This document shows, one piece after another, positions 31,574 to 41,098 of a stretch of DNA of 64,000 nucleotides (positions within the stretch are counted from its first letter, which is position 1; each line of letters opens with the position of its first letter). The DNA comes from JBJHBP01 sp050485645. Lineage in GTDB: Bacteria > Pseudomonadota > Gammaproteobacteria > Steroidobacterales > Rariloculaceae. Below the pieces are notes generated by a model that worked only from the letters and a program-made list of their open reading frames with translations, was not told where the DNA came from and searched no databases. Both the position numbers and the translations under genes were made by a program. The DNA lies in NCBI GenBank assembly GCA_050485645.1, contig JBJHBT010000015.1, positions 38,038 through 102,037 on the forward strand. Reading direction: 5' to 3'.

Positions 31574-32659
31574 ATGATCCGCGCCATGTCTGGCTCCACC
31601 GCAACACCCGTGACTCCCCCCCCGGCGGTACTGGCGGCATTCGGCCTGCTCCCGCACGCCCTGAATCCGGCGGGCTCGGGCCTGATCAACCTCAGCTGGT
31701 ACGCCACCGACCGCGATGGCGCACAGCGCGTGCTGCAGCGCGTCAATCCGATATTCCCGGCGGCAATCAACGATGACATCGCCGCCGTCACCGCCCGTCT
31801 GGCTGACCGGGGACAGCTGACGCCGCGACTGGTCCCGACGACGGACGGGCGGCTGTGGCTGGAAGTCGACGGCGTGGTGTGGCGCGTGCTGACCCGCATG
31901 CCCGGCCGAACCTGCGACGCGCTGGCAACACCCCGGCAGGCCCGTGAAGCCGGTGGTGTACTGGCGCGCTTTCACCGCGCGCTGTGCGACTACGAGGCAC
32001 CGTTTCATAATGCCCGCCTGGGCGTTCACGACACCGCCGCGCATCTGCTTACGCTGGAACGCGCGCTCACGGCCCATGCCGATCACCGCCATACGGCCCG
32101 GATACGGCCACTGGCCAACGAGCTGCTGATGCTGGGCAACGCACGGCCACAACTGCCGCCCGCGCCGGATCGTGTCGTGCACGGCGACCCGAAAGTCTCC
32201 AACATCATGTTCGCAGCGGACACCGACCGTGCCCTGTGTCTGATCGACCTGGACACGCTGTCGCGCATGCCGGTGGCGCTGGAACTGGGCGATGCGATCC
32301 GTTCGTGGTGCAGCCCCTCGCCCGAGGATGCCGCCGAGGCGGCCCTGTCACTGCCGCTGTTCGAGGCGGCGATGCAGGGCTATGCACGGGCGGCCGACGG
32401 CCTGCTCACCGCGGACGAAGTCCACGCGATTGTCGATGCGGCGTTCACCATCACCCTGGAGCTGGCCGCACGCTTCTGCGCCGACGCACTGAACGAGCGC
32501 TACTTCGGCTGGGACCCCACGCGCTACGACAGCGCCAGCACCCACAATCTGGCGCGCGCCCGCAACCAGCTTGCATTGGCCAGCACCCTGCGCGCCGCGC
32601 GCGCGCAGATGACCGACATCGTAACGACGGCCTTCCGGACCGGCGCGCAGAGGTCGTGA
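31574..32659 (+). CDS. aminoglycoside phosphotransferase-family kinase
   Basis: 361-residue APH/choline-kinase-fold protein. The catalytic loop is VVHGDPKVSNIMF (HGDxxxxN) and the metal site is CLIDLDTLSRMP (DxD). The N-lobe has the phosphate-binding type start SGLINLSWYATD and a QRVN motif equivalent to the ATP-anchoring lysine strand. The substrate is unclear; proteins of this subtype are often named N-acetylhexosamine kinase-like or phosphotransferase enzyme family. I chose ATG 31574; ATG 31586 (MSGSTATP) is equally possible. The gene precedes the heme operon by 74 bp but has no evident role in it. Confidence 0.82.
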   Translation: MIRAMSGSTATPVTPPPAVLAAFGLLPHALNPAGSGLINLSWYATDRDGAQRVLQRVNPIFPAAINDDIAAVTARLADRGQLTPRLVPTTDGRLWLEVDGVVWRVLTRMPGRTCDALATPRQAREAGGVLARFHRALCDYEAPFHNARLGVHDTAAHLLTLERALTAHADHRHTARIRPLANELLMLGNARPQLPPAPDRVVHGDPKVSNIMFAADTDRALCLIDLDTLSRMPVALELGDAIRSWCSPSPEDAAEAALSLPLFEAAMQGYARAADGLLTADEVHAIVDAAFTITLELAARFCADALNERYFGWDPTRYDSASTHNLARARNQLALASTLRAARAQMTDIVTTAFRTGAQRS

Positions 32660-32733
32660 CACCCCCGTGACACAACCACGATCCGGCTCTGCTATCCATT
32701 ACCGCTGGCGTTCGCAGCCAGGAGTCGCTTGAA

Positions 32734-34113
32734 TTGCTGGAAAAACTCGGACTGATCGGTGTCTCCTGGCGGCAGGGGAGCGCGGAATCGCTGGCCGGAT
32801 TCGCGCTGCCCGATGACCGCGCCGCCGAACGACTGGCCGCATTCGCGCGCACGCACGGGCTGGCCGAACTGGCCTATCTGGCGACCTGCAATCGCATCGA
32901 GCTGCTGTTTGCGTTCGCCGCCGATACACCGGCCAGCGATCTGCGCGGCGCGGCGTTCCAGCTGCTCACCGGCCGGCGCGCGGCGCCGGGCGAAGCGCCA
33001 CGACGGCTGCGCGCCTGGGCGGGTGAAGGCGCGGCCGAACATCTTTTCATGACTGCCGCCGGTCTTGACTCGGCCTGCATGGGCGAAGTGGAGATTGTCG
33101 GCCAGGTGCGCGCCTGCCGCGCGCAGGCGCGCAGGCTCGGGCTGTCCGGCCCCGCACTGGAGCTGACATTCGAGGTGGCACTGCAGCTGGCCGCCCGCGT
33201 ACGCGGTGAGACCCGACTGGGCGAAGGACGCGTCTCGCTGGCCGAGATCGCCGTCGATCACATCCGTGAGCGGATTCTGCGCACGCCCGGCGCCGTCGCA
33301 CTGCTTGGCGTCTCACCGATGACAGTCCGGGCGGCACGCTCGCTGGTGCGGCACGGTGCCGATCTGCTGTTCGTAAATCGCACCGCGGCGCGCGCGGCCG
33401 AGGCCGCCTCAGAGCACGGCGCGCGGCACATGGCGCTGGACGAATTCCTGCGCAGTCCGCCGCCGGTGGAAGCCCTGCTCAGCGCCACCGGCGCGCCGGA
33501 CGTGGTGCTGACCGGCAGCGCACTGGAACGCGTTGCCGCGCACACCGCTTCCGGTGAAGCGCCTCTGATCATCGACATGGCTGTGCCGGCGGACGTGGAT
33601 CCGACAGCCTGCGGGCAACTCGGCATCACCCGCATCGGCATGAACGAGATCGTGAGCGCGGCGCAGCACAACCGCGACGCGCGACTCCTGCAGGCCGCGC
33701 CCGCGCGTGAACAGGTGGACGACGCGCTGCTGCGGCTGCGCGCGCAGTTCACGGAGCGCTACTTCGGGCCGCTGCTGGGCACATTGCAACGCCGTTATCG
33801 TCAGACAGCACTGGAAGGCATGGACAGGCTTCTGAAGAAGGAACTCGCCGGCCTCGGTCCTGAAGAGAGCGAGGCGATCCGGCGCTGGAGCGAGGTGCTG
33901 GCGCGACGCTTCGCGCATATTCCCTGCATGGGACTGCGCGGCCTGATGCACGCGGGGCCGGACGGATCGATCGAAGCCTTCCTGAGCGAGCTGGAACCGG
34001 AGTTCGCCGATGAGCTGCGCGGCGCGATCGCGCAGGCATCCGCCGTGGATGCGGCGGCCGATGCGGATGCGGGCGCGGGTGCCGATTCGGGCTACCTCGG
34101 TACCGCGTCATGA
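32734..34113 (+). CDS. hemA: glutamyl-tRNA reductase
   Basis: First enzyme of the C5 route: reduces glutamyl-tRNA to glutamate-1-semialdehyde. 459 residues. The catalytic Cys lies in LATCNRIELLF (about residue 53). The NADPH domain has VALLGVSPMTVRAARSL, and the C-terminal dimerisation domain ends in LMHAGPDG-type sequence. The N-terminal GVSWRQGSAESLAGFAL differs from the common NHKTAPVE motif, so it is a divergent HemA. Translation probably begins at TTG 32734, preceded by AGGAG. It opens a large heme operon and overlaps hemC as ATGA. Confidence 0.92.
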   Translation: MLEKLGLIGVSWRQGSAESLAGFALPDDRAAERLAAFARTHGLAELAYLATCNRIELLFAFAADTPASDLRGAAFQLLTGRRAAPGEAPRRLRAWAGEGAAEHLFMTAAGLDSACMGEVEIVGQVRACRAQARRLGLSGPALELTFEVALQLAARVRGETRLGEGRVSLAEIAVDHIRERILRTPGAVALLGVSPMTVRAARSLVRHGADLLFVNRTAARAAEAASEHGARHMALDEFLRSPPPVEALLSATGAPDVVLTGSALERVAAHTASGEAPLIIDMAVPADVDPTACGQLGITRIGMNEIVSAAQHNRDARLLQAAPAREQVDDALLRLRAQFTERYFGPLLGTLQRRYRQTALEGMDRLLKKELAGLGPEESEAIRRWSEVLARRFAHIPCMGLRGLMHAGPDGSIEAFLSELEPEFADELRGAIAQASAVDAAADADAGAGADSGYLGTAS

Positions 34114-35042
34114 CGCTGCGGATCGGCACACGCGGTTCGGCGCTCGCGCGCACGCAGTCGGGCAGGATACTGCGGCGCATCATCGACCTCGGTCACAGCG
34201 CCGAACTGCATGTCATACGCACGGCCGGCGACCGCAATCAGCAGGACACCTTCGGTTCCATCGGTGCCCAGGGCATATTCGTGCGTGAGATCGAACAGGC
34301 CCTGCTCGCCGGCGATATCGATCTTGCCGTGCATTCATACAAGGACCTGCCCACCAGCTCACCGGACGGACTGGTTGTCGCCGCTGTGCCCGAACGCGAA
34401 GACCCGGCCGACCTGCTGCTTGCCGCTCCCGCCGCCTGCAGCGGTGACCACGGACTGGCGCTCAGGCCCGGCGCCACCGTGGGCACGGCATCCGCGCGCC
34501 GCGGCGCCTGGCTGCGTCATCTGCGTCCGGACCTGAACGTGCGGCCGCTGCGCGGCAATGTGCCAACTCGCCTGAAGCGCCTCGCCGACGGCGACTTTGA
34601 CGCCATCCTGCTGGCCGCGGCCGGCGTGAATCGTCTCGGCGGCCCAAAGGGCGAACTGGCGCCGCTGCTGAAAAACGCCACCTGCATCCGCCTCGAGCCG
34701 CGCGAGTTCGTCACCGCACCGGCGCAGGGCGCACTGGCACTGCAATGCCGCGCCGACGACGGCGCGACCACGCAGCTGCTGCGCAGTCTCGATCATCACG
34801 ATACCCGCGTGGCGGTCAGTGCCGAGCGCGTCGCGCTGGCGCTGGCCGAGGGCGGTTGCGACACCGCCTTCGGCGCATTCTGCGAGCCGGATGAAGCGGC
34901 ATGGCGCCTGACCGTACTGCTGGAGCGCAATGCCGAACTGCTGCATGCAACCGTGGTCGACGACGAGGCGGACCAGCTGGCACGACGCGCCTTCGCGGTG
35001 TTGTCACGCGACGCTCACCCTGCGTCGCCGGTGATCGGCTGA
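34110..35042 (+). CDS. hemC: porphobilinogen deaminase (hydroxymethylbilane synthase)
   Basis: Condenses four porphobilinogens to hydroxymethylbilane. 310 residues. Visible motifs: RIGTRGSALARTQS at the start, DLAVHSYKDLPT (catalytic Asp region), GTASARRGAWL, RPLRGNVPTRLKRL, and the dipyrromethane cofactor Cys in EGGCDTAFGAF (the usual EGGCQVPIGA, partly changed). The start overlaps hemA by 4 bp. All key arginines are present. The next gene, hemD, follows after 16 bp. Confidence 0.95.
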   Translation: MTLRIGTRGSALARTQSGRILRRIIDLGHSAELHVIRTAGDRNQQDTFGSIGAQGIFVREIEQALLAGDIDLAVHSYKDLPTSSPDGLVVAAVPEREDPADLLLAAPAACSGDHGLALRPGATVGTASARRGAWLRHLRPDLNVRPLRGNVPTRLKRLADGDFDAILLAAAGVNRLGGPKGELAPLLKNATCIRLEPREFVTAPAQGALALQCRADDGATTQLLRSLDHHDTRVAVSAERVALALAEGGCDTAFGAFCEPDEAAWRLTVLLERNAELLHATVVDDEADQLARRAFAVLSRDAHPASPVIG

Positions 35043-35058
35043 TGCGAAGCCCGACTGC

Positions 35059-35904
35059 ATGACGTCCGTTTCAAACACTCACGACCACGCGCGCGAGCAT
35101 GCCGATGCCACTCACCGTGCGCGCGTGCTGCTGACCCGCAGCCGCGAGGACTGCGAAGAATGGGCGGCGCGGCTGGCCGATCACGGTATCGATTCAGTCA
35201 CGCTACCATGCATCGACGTGCAGTGGCTCGATTCACCGACCCTGCACGCGCAGCTGAACCGTCATGCCGCCGACAGCGACTGGATCGTATTCACGTCGCG
35301 ACGCGGCGTGACGGCGCTTGCGAACGCAGTGGCCAGCGCGGGTGCCGGCCAGGCTGGGCCGACCGGCCGCGGGCACGCCGACGCGGCGTCGGGCCGGGCC
35401 CGTATCGCAGCAGTGGGCAACACAACCGCGGCGGCGTGCACGGCCCGGCTCGGCCGCGTGGACCTGGTGTCGGCCGACGACATCGGCGCATCTCGAGGCG
35501 GCACCGCTGCCGCACTGGCCGACACGCTGATTGACCGGGCCGGCGTGTCCGCCAGCACACGCATTCTTCTGGTGCTGGCCGAGAACGCAGGCGATGTGCT
35601 GGAGCAGCGGCTGCGCGAAGCCGGTGCGCAGGTGACGCGGTTGGCGGTTTATCGCACGATACCGGCGCCGCCGCGCCGGCCCAGACGCGCACTGTCGTCG
35701 CTGGGCGCGGATAATGTGTTCCTCGCCAGCCCCTCCGCGGTGACCGGATTCGTCAACCAGGTGGACATGGACGGTGCCGTGGCGCTGTTCACTATCGGTC
35801 CGTCAACGAGCAGTCGGGCGCGCGCGGCAGGGCTGACGGTGACGCGTGAGGCGCGCGAGCCCAGTCTTGAAGGTTTACTGGAGGCCATGCAATGGAAGAC
35901 CTGA
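35059..35904 (+). CDS. hemD: uroporphyrinogen-III synthase
   Basis: Cyclises hydroxymethylbilane with ring D inversion. 281 residues. HemD is poorly conserved, but RVLLTRSREDCEEWAARL, DWIVFTSRRGVTALANAV, TRILLVLAENAGDVLEQRL and VFLASPSAVTGFVNQ follow the two-domain pattern. The N-terminus is longer than usual by about 20 His/Asp-rich residues. Position between hemC and hemB supports the call. Its 3' end overlaps hemB by 13 bp. Confidence 0.9.
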   Translation: MTSVSNTHDHAREHADATHRARVLLTRSREDCEEWAARLADHGIDSVTLPCIDVQWLDSPTLHAQLNRHAADSDWIVFTSRRGVTALANAVASAGAGQAGPTGRGHADAASGRARIAAVGNTTAAACTARLGRVDLVSADDIGASRGGTAAALADTLIDRAGVSASTRILLVLAENAGDVLEQRLREAGAQVTRLAVYRTIPAPPRRPRRALSSLGADNVFLASPSAVTGFVNQVDMDGAVALFTIGPSTSSRARAAGLTVTREAREPSLEGLLEAMQWKT

Positions 35905-36896
35905 ACATCACGCTGCCCGAACGCGTTCGGCCGCGCCGGCTGCGCCGCACCCGCCTGCTGCGCGAACTGACCGCCGAGACGCGCGTCAGCGCCAGCGAAC
36001 TCGTGATGCCGCATTTCGTGCTGCCGGCCAGCGACGCCTGCCAGGCTATTGCTTCCATGCCTGGCATCTCGCAGATGGGCATTCAGGATCTGCTCAGGCA
36101 GGTGGAGTCGGATCTGAAGCTGGGTATTCGTAATGTGCTGCTGTTCGGGCAGCCGCCTGCCGGTGCGAAATCCGGCGACGCCGCGGCCGCGGCCGCGGCC
36201 GACGGTGCGGTACAGCAGGGGGTCAGCGAACTGAAACGCGCCTTCGGCGACGAACTGATCGTCATGACCGACGTGTGTCTGTGCGCCTACACCGATCACG
36301 GCCACTGCGGCGTGATCGACGATGGCGGCGTGGTCAATGACGCATCGCTGCCGCCGCTGGCGGCCACGGCGCTGAGCCATGCGCGCGCCGGCGCCGACGT
36401 GGTGGCACCGTCCGACATGATGGACGGCCGCGTCGCCGCGATTCGCGATGCCCTGGATCACAACGGCTTCGACGAGGTCGCGCTGCTGTCGTACTCGGTG
36501 AAATATGCATCCGCTTACTACGGGCCGTTCCGCGACGCGGCGGACTCCGCGCCGGCGAAGGGCGACCGGCGCAGCTATCAGATGGACTGCCGCAACGTGC
36601 TCGAAGCGCTGCGCGAAGCCGAACTGGATGAGCAGGAAGGCGCCGACATGCTGATGGTGAAACCCGCGCTCGCGTATCTGGACGTGATCCGCGCCGTGCG
36701 CGAGGTTTCGCCACTGCCACTCGCCGCCTACAACGTTTCGGGCGAATATTCGGCCGTGAAGGCCGCTGCCGCGAACGGCTGGCTGGACGAAGCCGCCGTG
36801 GTGCACGAGAACCTGATCGCGATCAAACGTGCCGGCGCTTCCATCATCATCACCTATCACGCACGCGACGCACTGGCCGGAGGATGGCTTCGATGA
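35892..36896 (+). CDS. hemB: delta-aminolevulinic acid dehydratase (porphobilinogen synthase)
   Basis: Joins two 5-aminolevulinates to porphobilinogen. 334 residues. The zinc-binding three-cysteine region is DVCLCAYTDHGHCGV, so it is the Zn-dependent type. The Schiff-base lysines lie in YSVKYASAYYGPFRDAA and DMLMVKPAL, with AYNVSGEYSAVKAA near the end. The tract GDAAAAAAADGA, encoded by repeated GCG GCC, is a small low-complexity insertion in the loop usually reading KDxxGS. The start is inside the hemD 3' end. The stop overlaps hemL as ATGA. Confidence 0.96.
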   Translation: MEDLNITLPERVRPRRLRRTRLLRELTAETRVSASELVMPHFVLPASDACQAIASMPGISQMGIQDLLRQVESDLKLGIRNVLLFGQPPAGAKSGDAAAAAAADGAVQQGVSELKRAFGDELIVMTDVCLCAYTDHGHCGVIDDGGVVNDASLPPLAATALSHARAGADVVAPSDMMDGRVAAIRDALDHNGFDEVALLSYSVKYASAYYGPFRDAADSAPAKGDRRSYQMDCRNVLEALREAELDEQEGADMLMVKPALAYLDVIRAVREVSPLPLAAYNVSGEYSAVKAAAANGWLDEAAVVHENLIAIKRAGASIIITYHARDALAGGWLR

Positions 36897-38227
36897 CGGC
36901 AAACCCGTATTCCAGGACGCGGTCGGGAGAATGTTTTCAGCGTGCCGCAAAAGTCATGCCCGGTGGCGTCAGCTCGCCGGTACGCGCGTTCGGCGCGGTC
37001 GGCGGCACACCGCTGGTGATCCGCTCCGCACAGGGCGCCAATGTCGTCGACGTCGACGGCAACACCTATCTGGACTTCGTCGGCTCATGGGGCCCGCTGA
37101 TCCTCGGTCACGCCCATCCCAAGGTGGTGCTGGCGCTGGAACATGCGTGCCGCCGCGGCAGTTCCTTCGGTGCGCCCAGCATGCCGGAGATCGAGCTGGC
37201 CGAGGAGGTCGTCGCCGCCTACCCCGGCATCGATCAGGTGCGGTTTGTGTCATCGGGCACCGAAGCGGTAATGAGCGCGATACGTCTCGCACGCGGCGCC
37301 ACCGGACGCGATCTGATCGTGAAATTCGCCGGCTGCTACCACGGACACGCCGATCACCTGCTGGTCGCGGCCGGCTCGGGCCTTGCCACCTTCGGCCAGC
37401 CTTCGTCCGCCGGGGTGCCCGCGGACTTCGCCGCGCTGACGCGTGTGCTGCCGCTGGATGATGAACTGGCGCTCGGCGAGCTGTTCGCCGCCGAGGGCGA
37501 TCGCATCGCCGCCGTGATCATCGAACCGGTACCGGCCAACAACGGCCTGCTGCTGCAACGCACGGAATACCTTCAGGCGCTCCGGCAGCACTGTTCCGAC
37601 GCCGGCGCGCTGCTGATCTTCGATGAAGTGATCAGTGGCTTCCGCCTCGGCCCCGGTGGTGCGGCGGCGCACTACGGAATACAGCCCGACCTTGCGACGT
37701 TCGGCAAGATCATCGGTGGCGGTATGCCGGTAGGCGCCTTCGCGGCATCGCGGGAACTGATGAGCGAACTGGCGCCGGAGGGCGGTGTCTATCAGGCCGG
37801 TACGCTGTCGGGCAATCCGGCAGCGATGAGCGCGGGACTCGCAACGCTGCGCATCCTTAAGGAGATGGACGGCTGGCGACGGCTGGAACAGTACGGCGCG
37901 ACGCTCGAGCAGCACCTGAACGACGCGCTCAGGGCCAGTCCCGTGCCGGCAAAGCTGTGCCGCATCGGCTCCATCTTCTGGATTGCCTGGTTCGCCGATC
38001 AGCCGCCACGCAATGCCGAGGCGCTCGATCAGCGCGCATCGGCTTTCTACGCCAGCGTGTTTCACGGATTGCTCGATCGCGGCATTGCGATCGCGCCATC
38101 CGCCTATGAAGTGGGCTTCGTCTCGCTCGCACATCAGCCGCGGGATCTGGAGCGTCTGGCACACACGCTGGAGCAGGTGCTGGGCACATTGCACGAAACC
38201 GGAGACAGCCATGCCGCTGCGCCGTGA
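36893..38227 (+). CDS. hemL: glutamate-1-semialdehyde 2,1-aminomutase
   Basis: PLP enzyme producing 5-aminolevulinate, 444 residues. Family motifs: MPGGVSSPVRAFGAVGGTPL, DFVGSWGPLILGHAHP, VSSGTEAVMSAIRLARG, CYHGHADHLLVAAGSG, LIFDEVISGFRLGPGGA and the PLP lysine in TFGKIIGGGMPVGAFAA. I chose ATG 36893, which forms the ATGA overlap with hemB, over ATG 36884. Together with hemA it gives the complete C5 pathway. The gene overlaps the following histidine kinase by 17 bp. Confidence 0.96.
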   Translation: MTANPYSRTRSGECFQRAAKVMPGGVSSPVRAFGAVGGTPLVIRSAQGANVVDVDGNTYLDFVGSWGPLILGHAHPKVVLALEHACRRGSSFGAPSMPEIELAEEVVAAYPGIDQVRFVSSGTEAVMSAIRLARGATGRDLIVKFAGCYHGHADHLLVAAGSGLATFGQPSSAGVPADFAALTRVLPLDDELALGELFAAEGDRIAAVIIEPVPANNGLLLQRTEYLQALRQHCSDAGALLIFDEVISGFRLGPGGAAAHYGIQPDLATFGKIIGGGMPVGAFAASRELMSELAPEGGVYQAGTLSGNPAAMSAGLATLRILKEMDGWRRLEQYGATLEQHLNDALRASPVPAKLCRIGSIFWIAWFADQPPRNAEALDQRASAFYASVFHGLLDRGIAIAPSAYEVGFVSLAHQPRDLERLAHTLEQVLGTLHETGDSHAAAP

Positions 38228-39290
38228 CCCGACGCGAGGTCTGCAGGTCGGATTCCTTGCGCTGCTTGCACTGTCCATCGTGACCGTGGGCTGGTGGCTG
38301 GCCGATCACGTCCCGTACTTCGGTGAGGTGGAATCCCGGCTCACATCGCTGTTCCATGCCGAAGCGGCCGCGGTCAACGCACTGGCGGCCGGCGCGGACG
38401 CGGAGGAAGCGGCGGCGCTGCTGCCGCATCTGCGGATCGATCCGGTCACCGGCGCGGCGACGGTCCGTGACGATGCGCTGCAGGCCATCGGCAACGACAC
38501 CGCCCGGCGCACCAACCGTTTCGTCTGGGAAGCCGGATTCTTTCTCGTCGTGCTGCTCGGCGGCATGGCGGTGCTGACCCGCACATTGCAGCACGACAGG
38601 GAACTGCGTCGCCGCCAGCAGAACTTTCTTGCCGCCGTGTCGCATGAATTCAAGAGTCCGCTGGCCAGCATGCGCCTGTCCGCCGAAACGCTGCTGCTGC
38701 GTTCCGCCGACCCGGACAGCAGGCGCCTGGGCCAGCGCATCCTCGAAGACGGCAACCGCCTGCTGCGCATGGTCGACAACCTGCTCGACACCGCTCGGCT
38801 GGAAGAAGGACGTCAAACACTGGCGCCGCAACCCACACGCGTGGCCGACATCGCCACCCGCGTCATCGATGAGATTCGCGACACCGCAAGTCTCAATAGC
38901 ATCGCCATCAGCACCGACATCGCCGAAGGCACCACTGTATCCGCCGACCCCGAAGCACTGGCGACGATTCTGCGCAACTTGATCGACAATGCGATCAAGG
39001 CCTGCGTGGCCGGCAGCGGCAAATGCATCGTGGTGCGCGTGCGACACACCAGCGGGTCGCTGACACTGGAAGTGATCGATGACGGCATCGGCTTCGCCCC
39101 CGACGACGCGGCGATGATCTTCGAGAAGTTTCACCGCCTGGGTGATGAACTGCGCCGCACCACGCCGGGCACCGGCCTGGGTCTTTATATCGTGAAGCGC
39201 CTCGCCGAACTGTCTGGCGCGACACCGGCGGCCCGTAGCGATGGTGCTGGCCGGGGGGCGACGGTATCGGTAACGTGGCGCCTGTCATGA
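38211..39290 (+). CDS. two-component sensor histidine kinase
   Basis: 359 residues. Two membrane helices (about 11-30 and 107-125, FVWEAGFFLVVLLGGMAVL) bracket a periplasmic sensor loop of about 75 residues. The H-box is AAVSHEFKSPLASMRLSAET with the phospho-accepting His. The catalytic domain has the N-box RNLIDNAIKAC, DDGIGFAPDDAAMIFEKF and GTGLGLYIVKRLAEL. It is embedded in the heme operon, overlapping hemL upstream and the response regulator downstream (ATGA). A heme-related signal is plausible but not shown. Confidence 0.9.
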   Translation: MPLRRDPTRGLQVGFLALLALSIVTVGWWLADHVPYFGEVESRLTSLFHAEAAAVNALAAGADAEEAAALLPHLRIDPVTGAATVRDDALQAIGNDTARRTNRFVWEAGFFLVVLLGGMAVLTRTLQHDRELRRRQQNFLAAVSHEFKSPLASMRLSAETLLLRSADPDSRRLGQRILEDGNRLLRMVDNLLDTARLEEGRQTLAPQPTRVADIATRVIDEIRDTASLNSIAISTDIAEGTTVSADPEALATILRNLIDNAIKACVAGSGKCIVVRVRHTSGSLTLEVIDDGIGFAPDDAAMIFEKFHRLGDELRRTTPGTGLGLYIVKRLAELSGATPAARSDGAGRGATVSVTWRLS

Positions 39291-40033
39291 ATTCACCCGC
39301 CCGCATACTGGTCGTCGACGACGAAGCGCATCTGGCCGAAGGCATCAGTGAGAATCTGCAAGCCGAGGGCTATCGGACCGTGGTCGCGCACGATGGCATC
39401 GAGGGCCTGGAGCAGGCGCGCGGCAGCGAGTTCGACCTGATCGTGCTGGATGTGATGATGCCGCGCATGGATGGCATCGAACTGTGCGCGACCCTGCGCC
39501 GCGAAGGTCAGCAGACGCCGGTGCTGTTCCTCACCGTGAAGGACGAAGCCGAGGACCGCATACGCGGCCTGGAAGCCGGCGGCGACGACTACCTGAGCAA
39601 ACCGTTCCACCTCAGGGAACTGCTGCTGCGCATTGCCGCGATCCTGCGTCGCAGGAGCTGGTATCTCACCAGCGCGCGCAGGCTGCTGTTCGGCGACAAC
39701 GAAGTCGACTTCGGCAGCTTTCGCGCTCATGCCTGGGATGGCAGTGAGCATGCGCTCACGCAGAAGGAGGCGATGATCCTGAAAGTACTGGTCGAACAGC
39801 AGGGCGGGATCGTCACGCGCGAGGAAATACTGGATCGCGCGTGGGGCTACGAGGTGTTCCCGTCCACGCGCACCATCGACAATTTCATCGTACGGCTGCG
39901 CCGGCGCTTCGAGCGCAACCCGGAGCAGCCGCAGCATTTTCACACCGTGCGAGGGGTCGGCTACCGGTTCACGCTCGAGCCGCAGACCGCCAGCGACGAG
40001 GACGATCACACTGAAGGAGAGTCGCATGAGTAG
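39287..40033 (+). CDS. OmpR/PhoB-family response regulator
   Basis: 248 residues. The receiver domain (about 5-120) has the acidic pair in ILVVDDEAHLAEG, the phospho-acceptor Asp in LIVLDVMMPRMDG and the conserved Lys in DDYLSKPFHLREL. The C-terminal winged helix includes LTQKEAMILKVLVEQQGGIV and RTIDNFIVRLRRRFE. The start ATG 39287 overlaps the kinase stop. The 3' end overlaps hemE by 8 bp. Its target genes are unknown; autoregulation of the heme operon is a reasonable guess. Confidence 0.93.
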   Translation: MNSPARILVVDDEAHLAEGISENLQAEGYRTVVAHDGIEGLEQARGSEFDLIVLDVMMPRMDGIELCATLRREGQQTPVLFLTVKDEAEDRIRGLEAGGDDYLSKPFHLRELLLRIAAILRRRSWYLTSARRLLFGDNEVDFGSFRAHAWDGSEHALTQKEAMILKVLVEQQGGIVTREEILDRAWGYEVFPSTRTIDNFIVRLRRRFERNPEQPQHFHTVRGVGYRFTLEPQTASDEDDHTEGESHE

Positions 40034-41060
40034 TGCCGGCGCACACCGACTGCTGCTGCGCACGATACGCTGCGAAGACACCGGGCGCAGGCCGCTGTGG
40101 ATCATGCGTCAGGCCGGCCGCTATCTGCCCGAGTACCGCGCACTGCGCGAACAGCACAGCTTCAAGGCGCTGGCCGGTGATGCCGAACTGGCCACCGAGG
40201 TGACGCTGATGCCCATCCGGCGCTTTGCGCTGGATGCGGCCATCGTGTTCGCCGACATCATGAGTCCGCTGCCGGCACTGGGCGTGGAGTTCGATTTCGA
40301 CCCCGGTCCGGTGGTGGCCAATCCGCTGCGCGATCGCAGGGCCATCGAGGCATTGGCCACCCCGGCACCACAGGATGTCGCGCCCGAAGTCATCAAGGCG
40401 CTGGCACTGACCCGTCGTGCCCTGCCTGAACACGTGGCGCTGCTGGGTTTCTGCGGTGCACCGTGGACGCTGGCCGCCTACCTGGTCGAGGGACGCGGTG
40501 TGAAGGAGTTTCCAACGCTGCGCAGATTCGCCGCGGCCGAGCCCGAGCTGCTGGATAGGCTGCTGACGCGACTGTCGGATCTGATGGCGCAGTATCTGCT
40601 GATGCAGGCCAAAGCCGGCGCCGACGCAATCCAGATATTCGACTCCTGGGCGGGACTGCTGTCGCTGGCCGACTGGAACCGACTGATCCGGCCGCACCTT
40701 CAGTCGCTGCTGGTACGCGCCGGCGAAGCGGGCATTCCGCGCATCCTGTTTCTCCAGAATGCGCCGCATCTGGTGGAGGCCTACGCCGCGCTGCCCGCCG
40801 AAGTGCTGGCGGTGGACTGGCGCGTGGATCTGCCTGCGTTCAGGCAGCGTCATCCGCAGCGGGCGGTGCAGGGCAACCTCGATCCCGCCGTGCTGCTGGC
40901 CGGCCCCGAAACGACCCGCAGCGCCACACGGGCATTGCTGTCATCCATACATCGCCGCGGTCATATCGTGAACCTGGGTCACGGCATTCTTCCGCAGACA
41001 CCGATCGCCAGCGTCGAGGCGCTGATAGAGACCGTGCACGCCGAGACCGCCGGCAGCTGA
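40026..41060 (+). CDS. hemE: uroporphyrinogen decarboxylase
   Basis: Decarboxylates uroporphyrinogen III to coproporphyrinogen III. 344 residues. Signature RPLWIMRQAGRYLPEYR near the start, the catalytic Asp in IVFADIMSPLPALG, CGAPWTLAAYLVEG, IQIFDSWAGLLS and NLGHGILPQTP near the end are all intact. GAAGGAGAG provides a good ribosome-binding site. After hemE the operon continues with the HemQ-like, ferrochelatase and FAD-protein genes. Confidence 0.96.
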   Translation: MSSAGAHRLLLRTIRCEDTGRRPLWIMRQAGRYLPEYRALREQHSFKALAGDAELATEVTLMPIRRFALDAAIVFADIMSPLPALGVEFDFDPGPVVANPLRDRRAIEALATPAPQDVAPEVIKALALTRRALPEHVALLGFCGAPWTLAAYLVEGRGVKEFPTLRRFAAAEPELLDRLLTRLSDLMAQYLLMQAKAGADAIQIFDSWAGLLSLADWNRLIRPHLQSLLVRAGEAGIPRILFLQNAPHLVEAYAALPAEVLAVDWRVDLPAFRQRHPQRAVQGNLDPAVLLAGPETTRSATRALLSSIHRRGHIVNLGHGILPQTPIASVEALIETVHAETAGS

Positions 41061-41098
41061 ACGGTGACGAACCTGAGTGGCAACCAACAGGAGAGACG

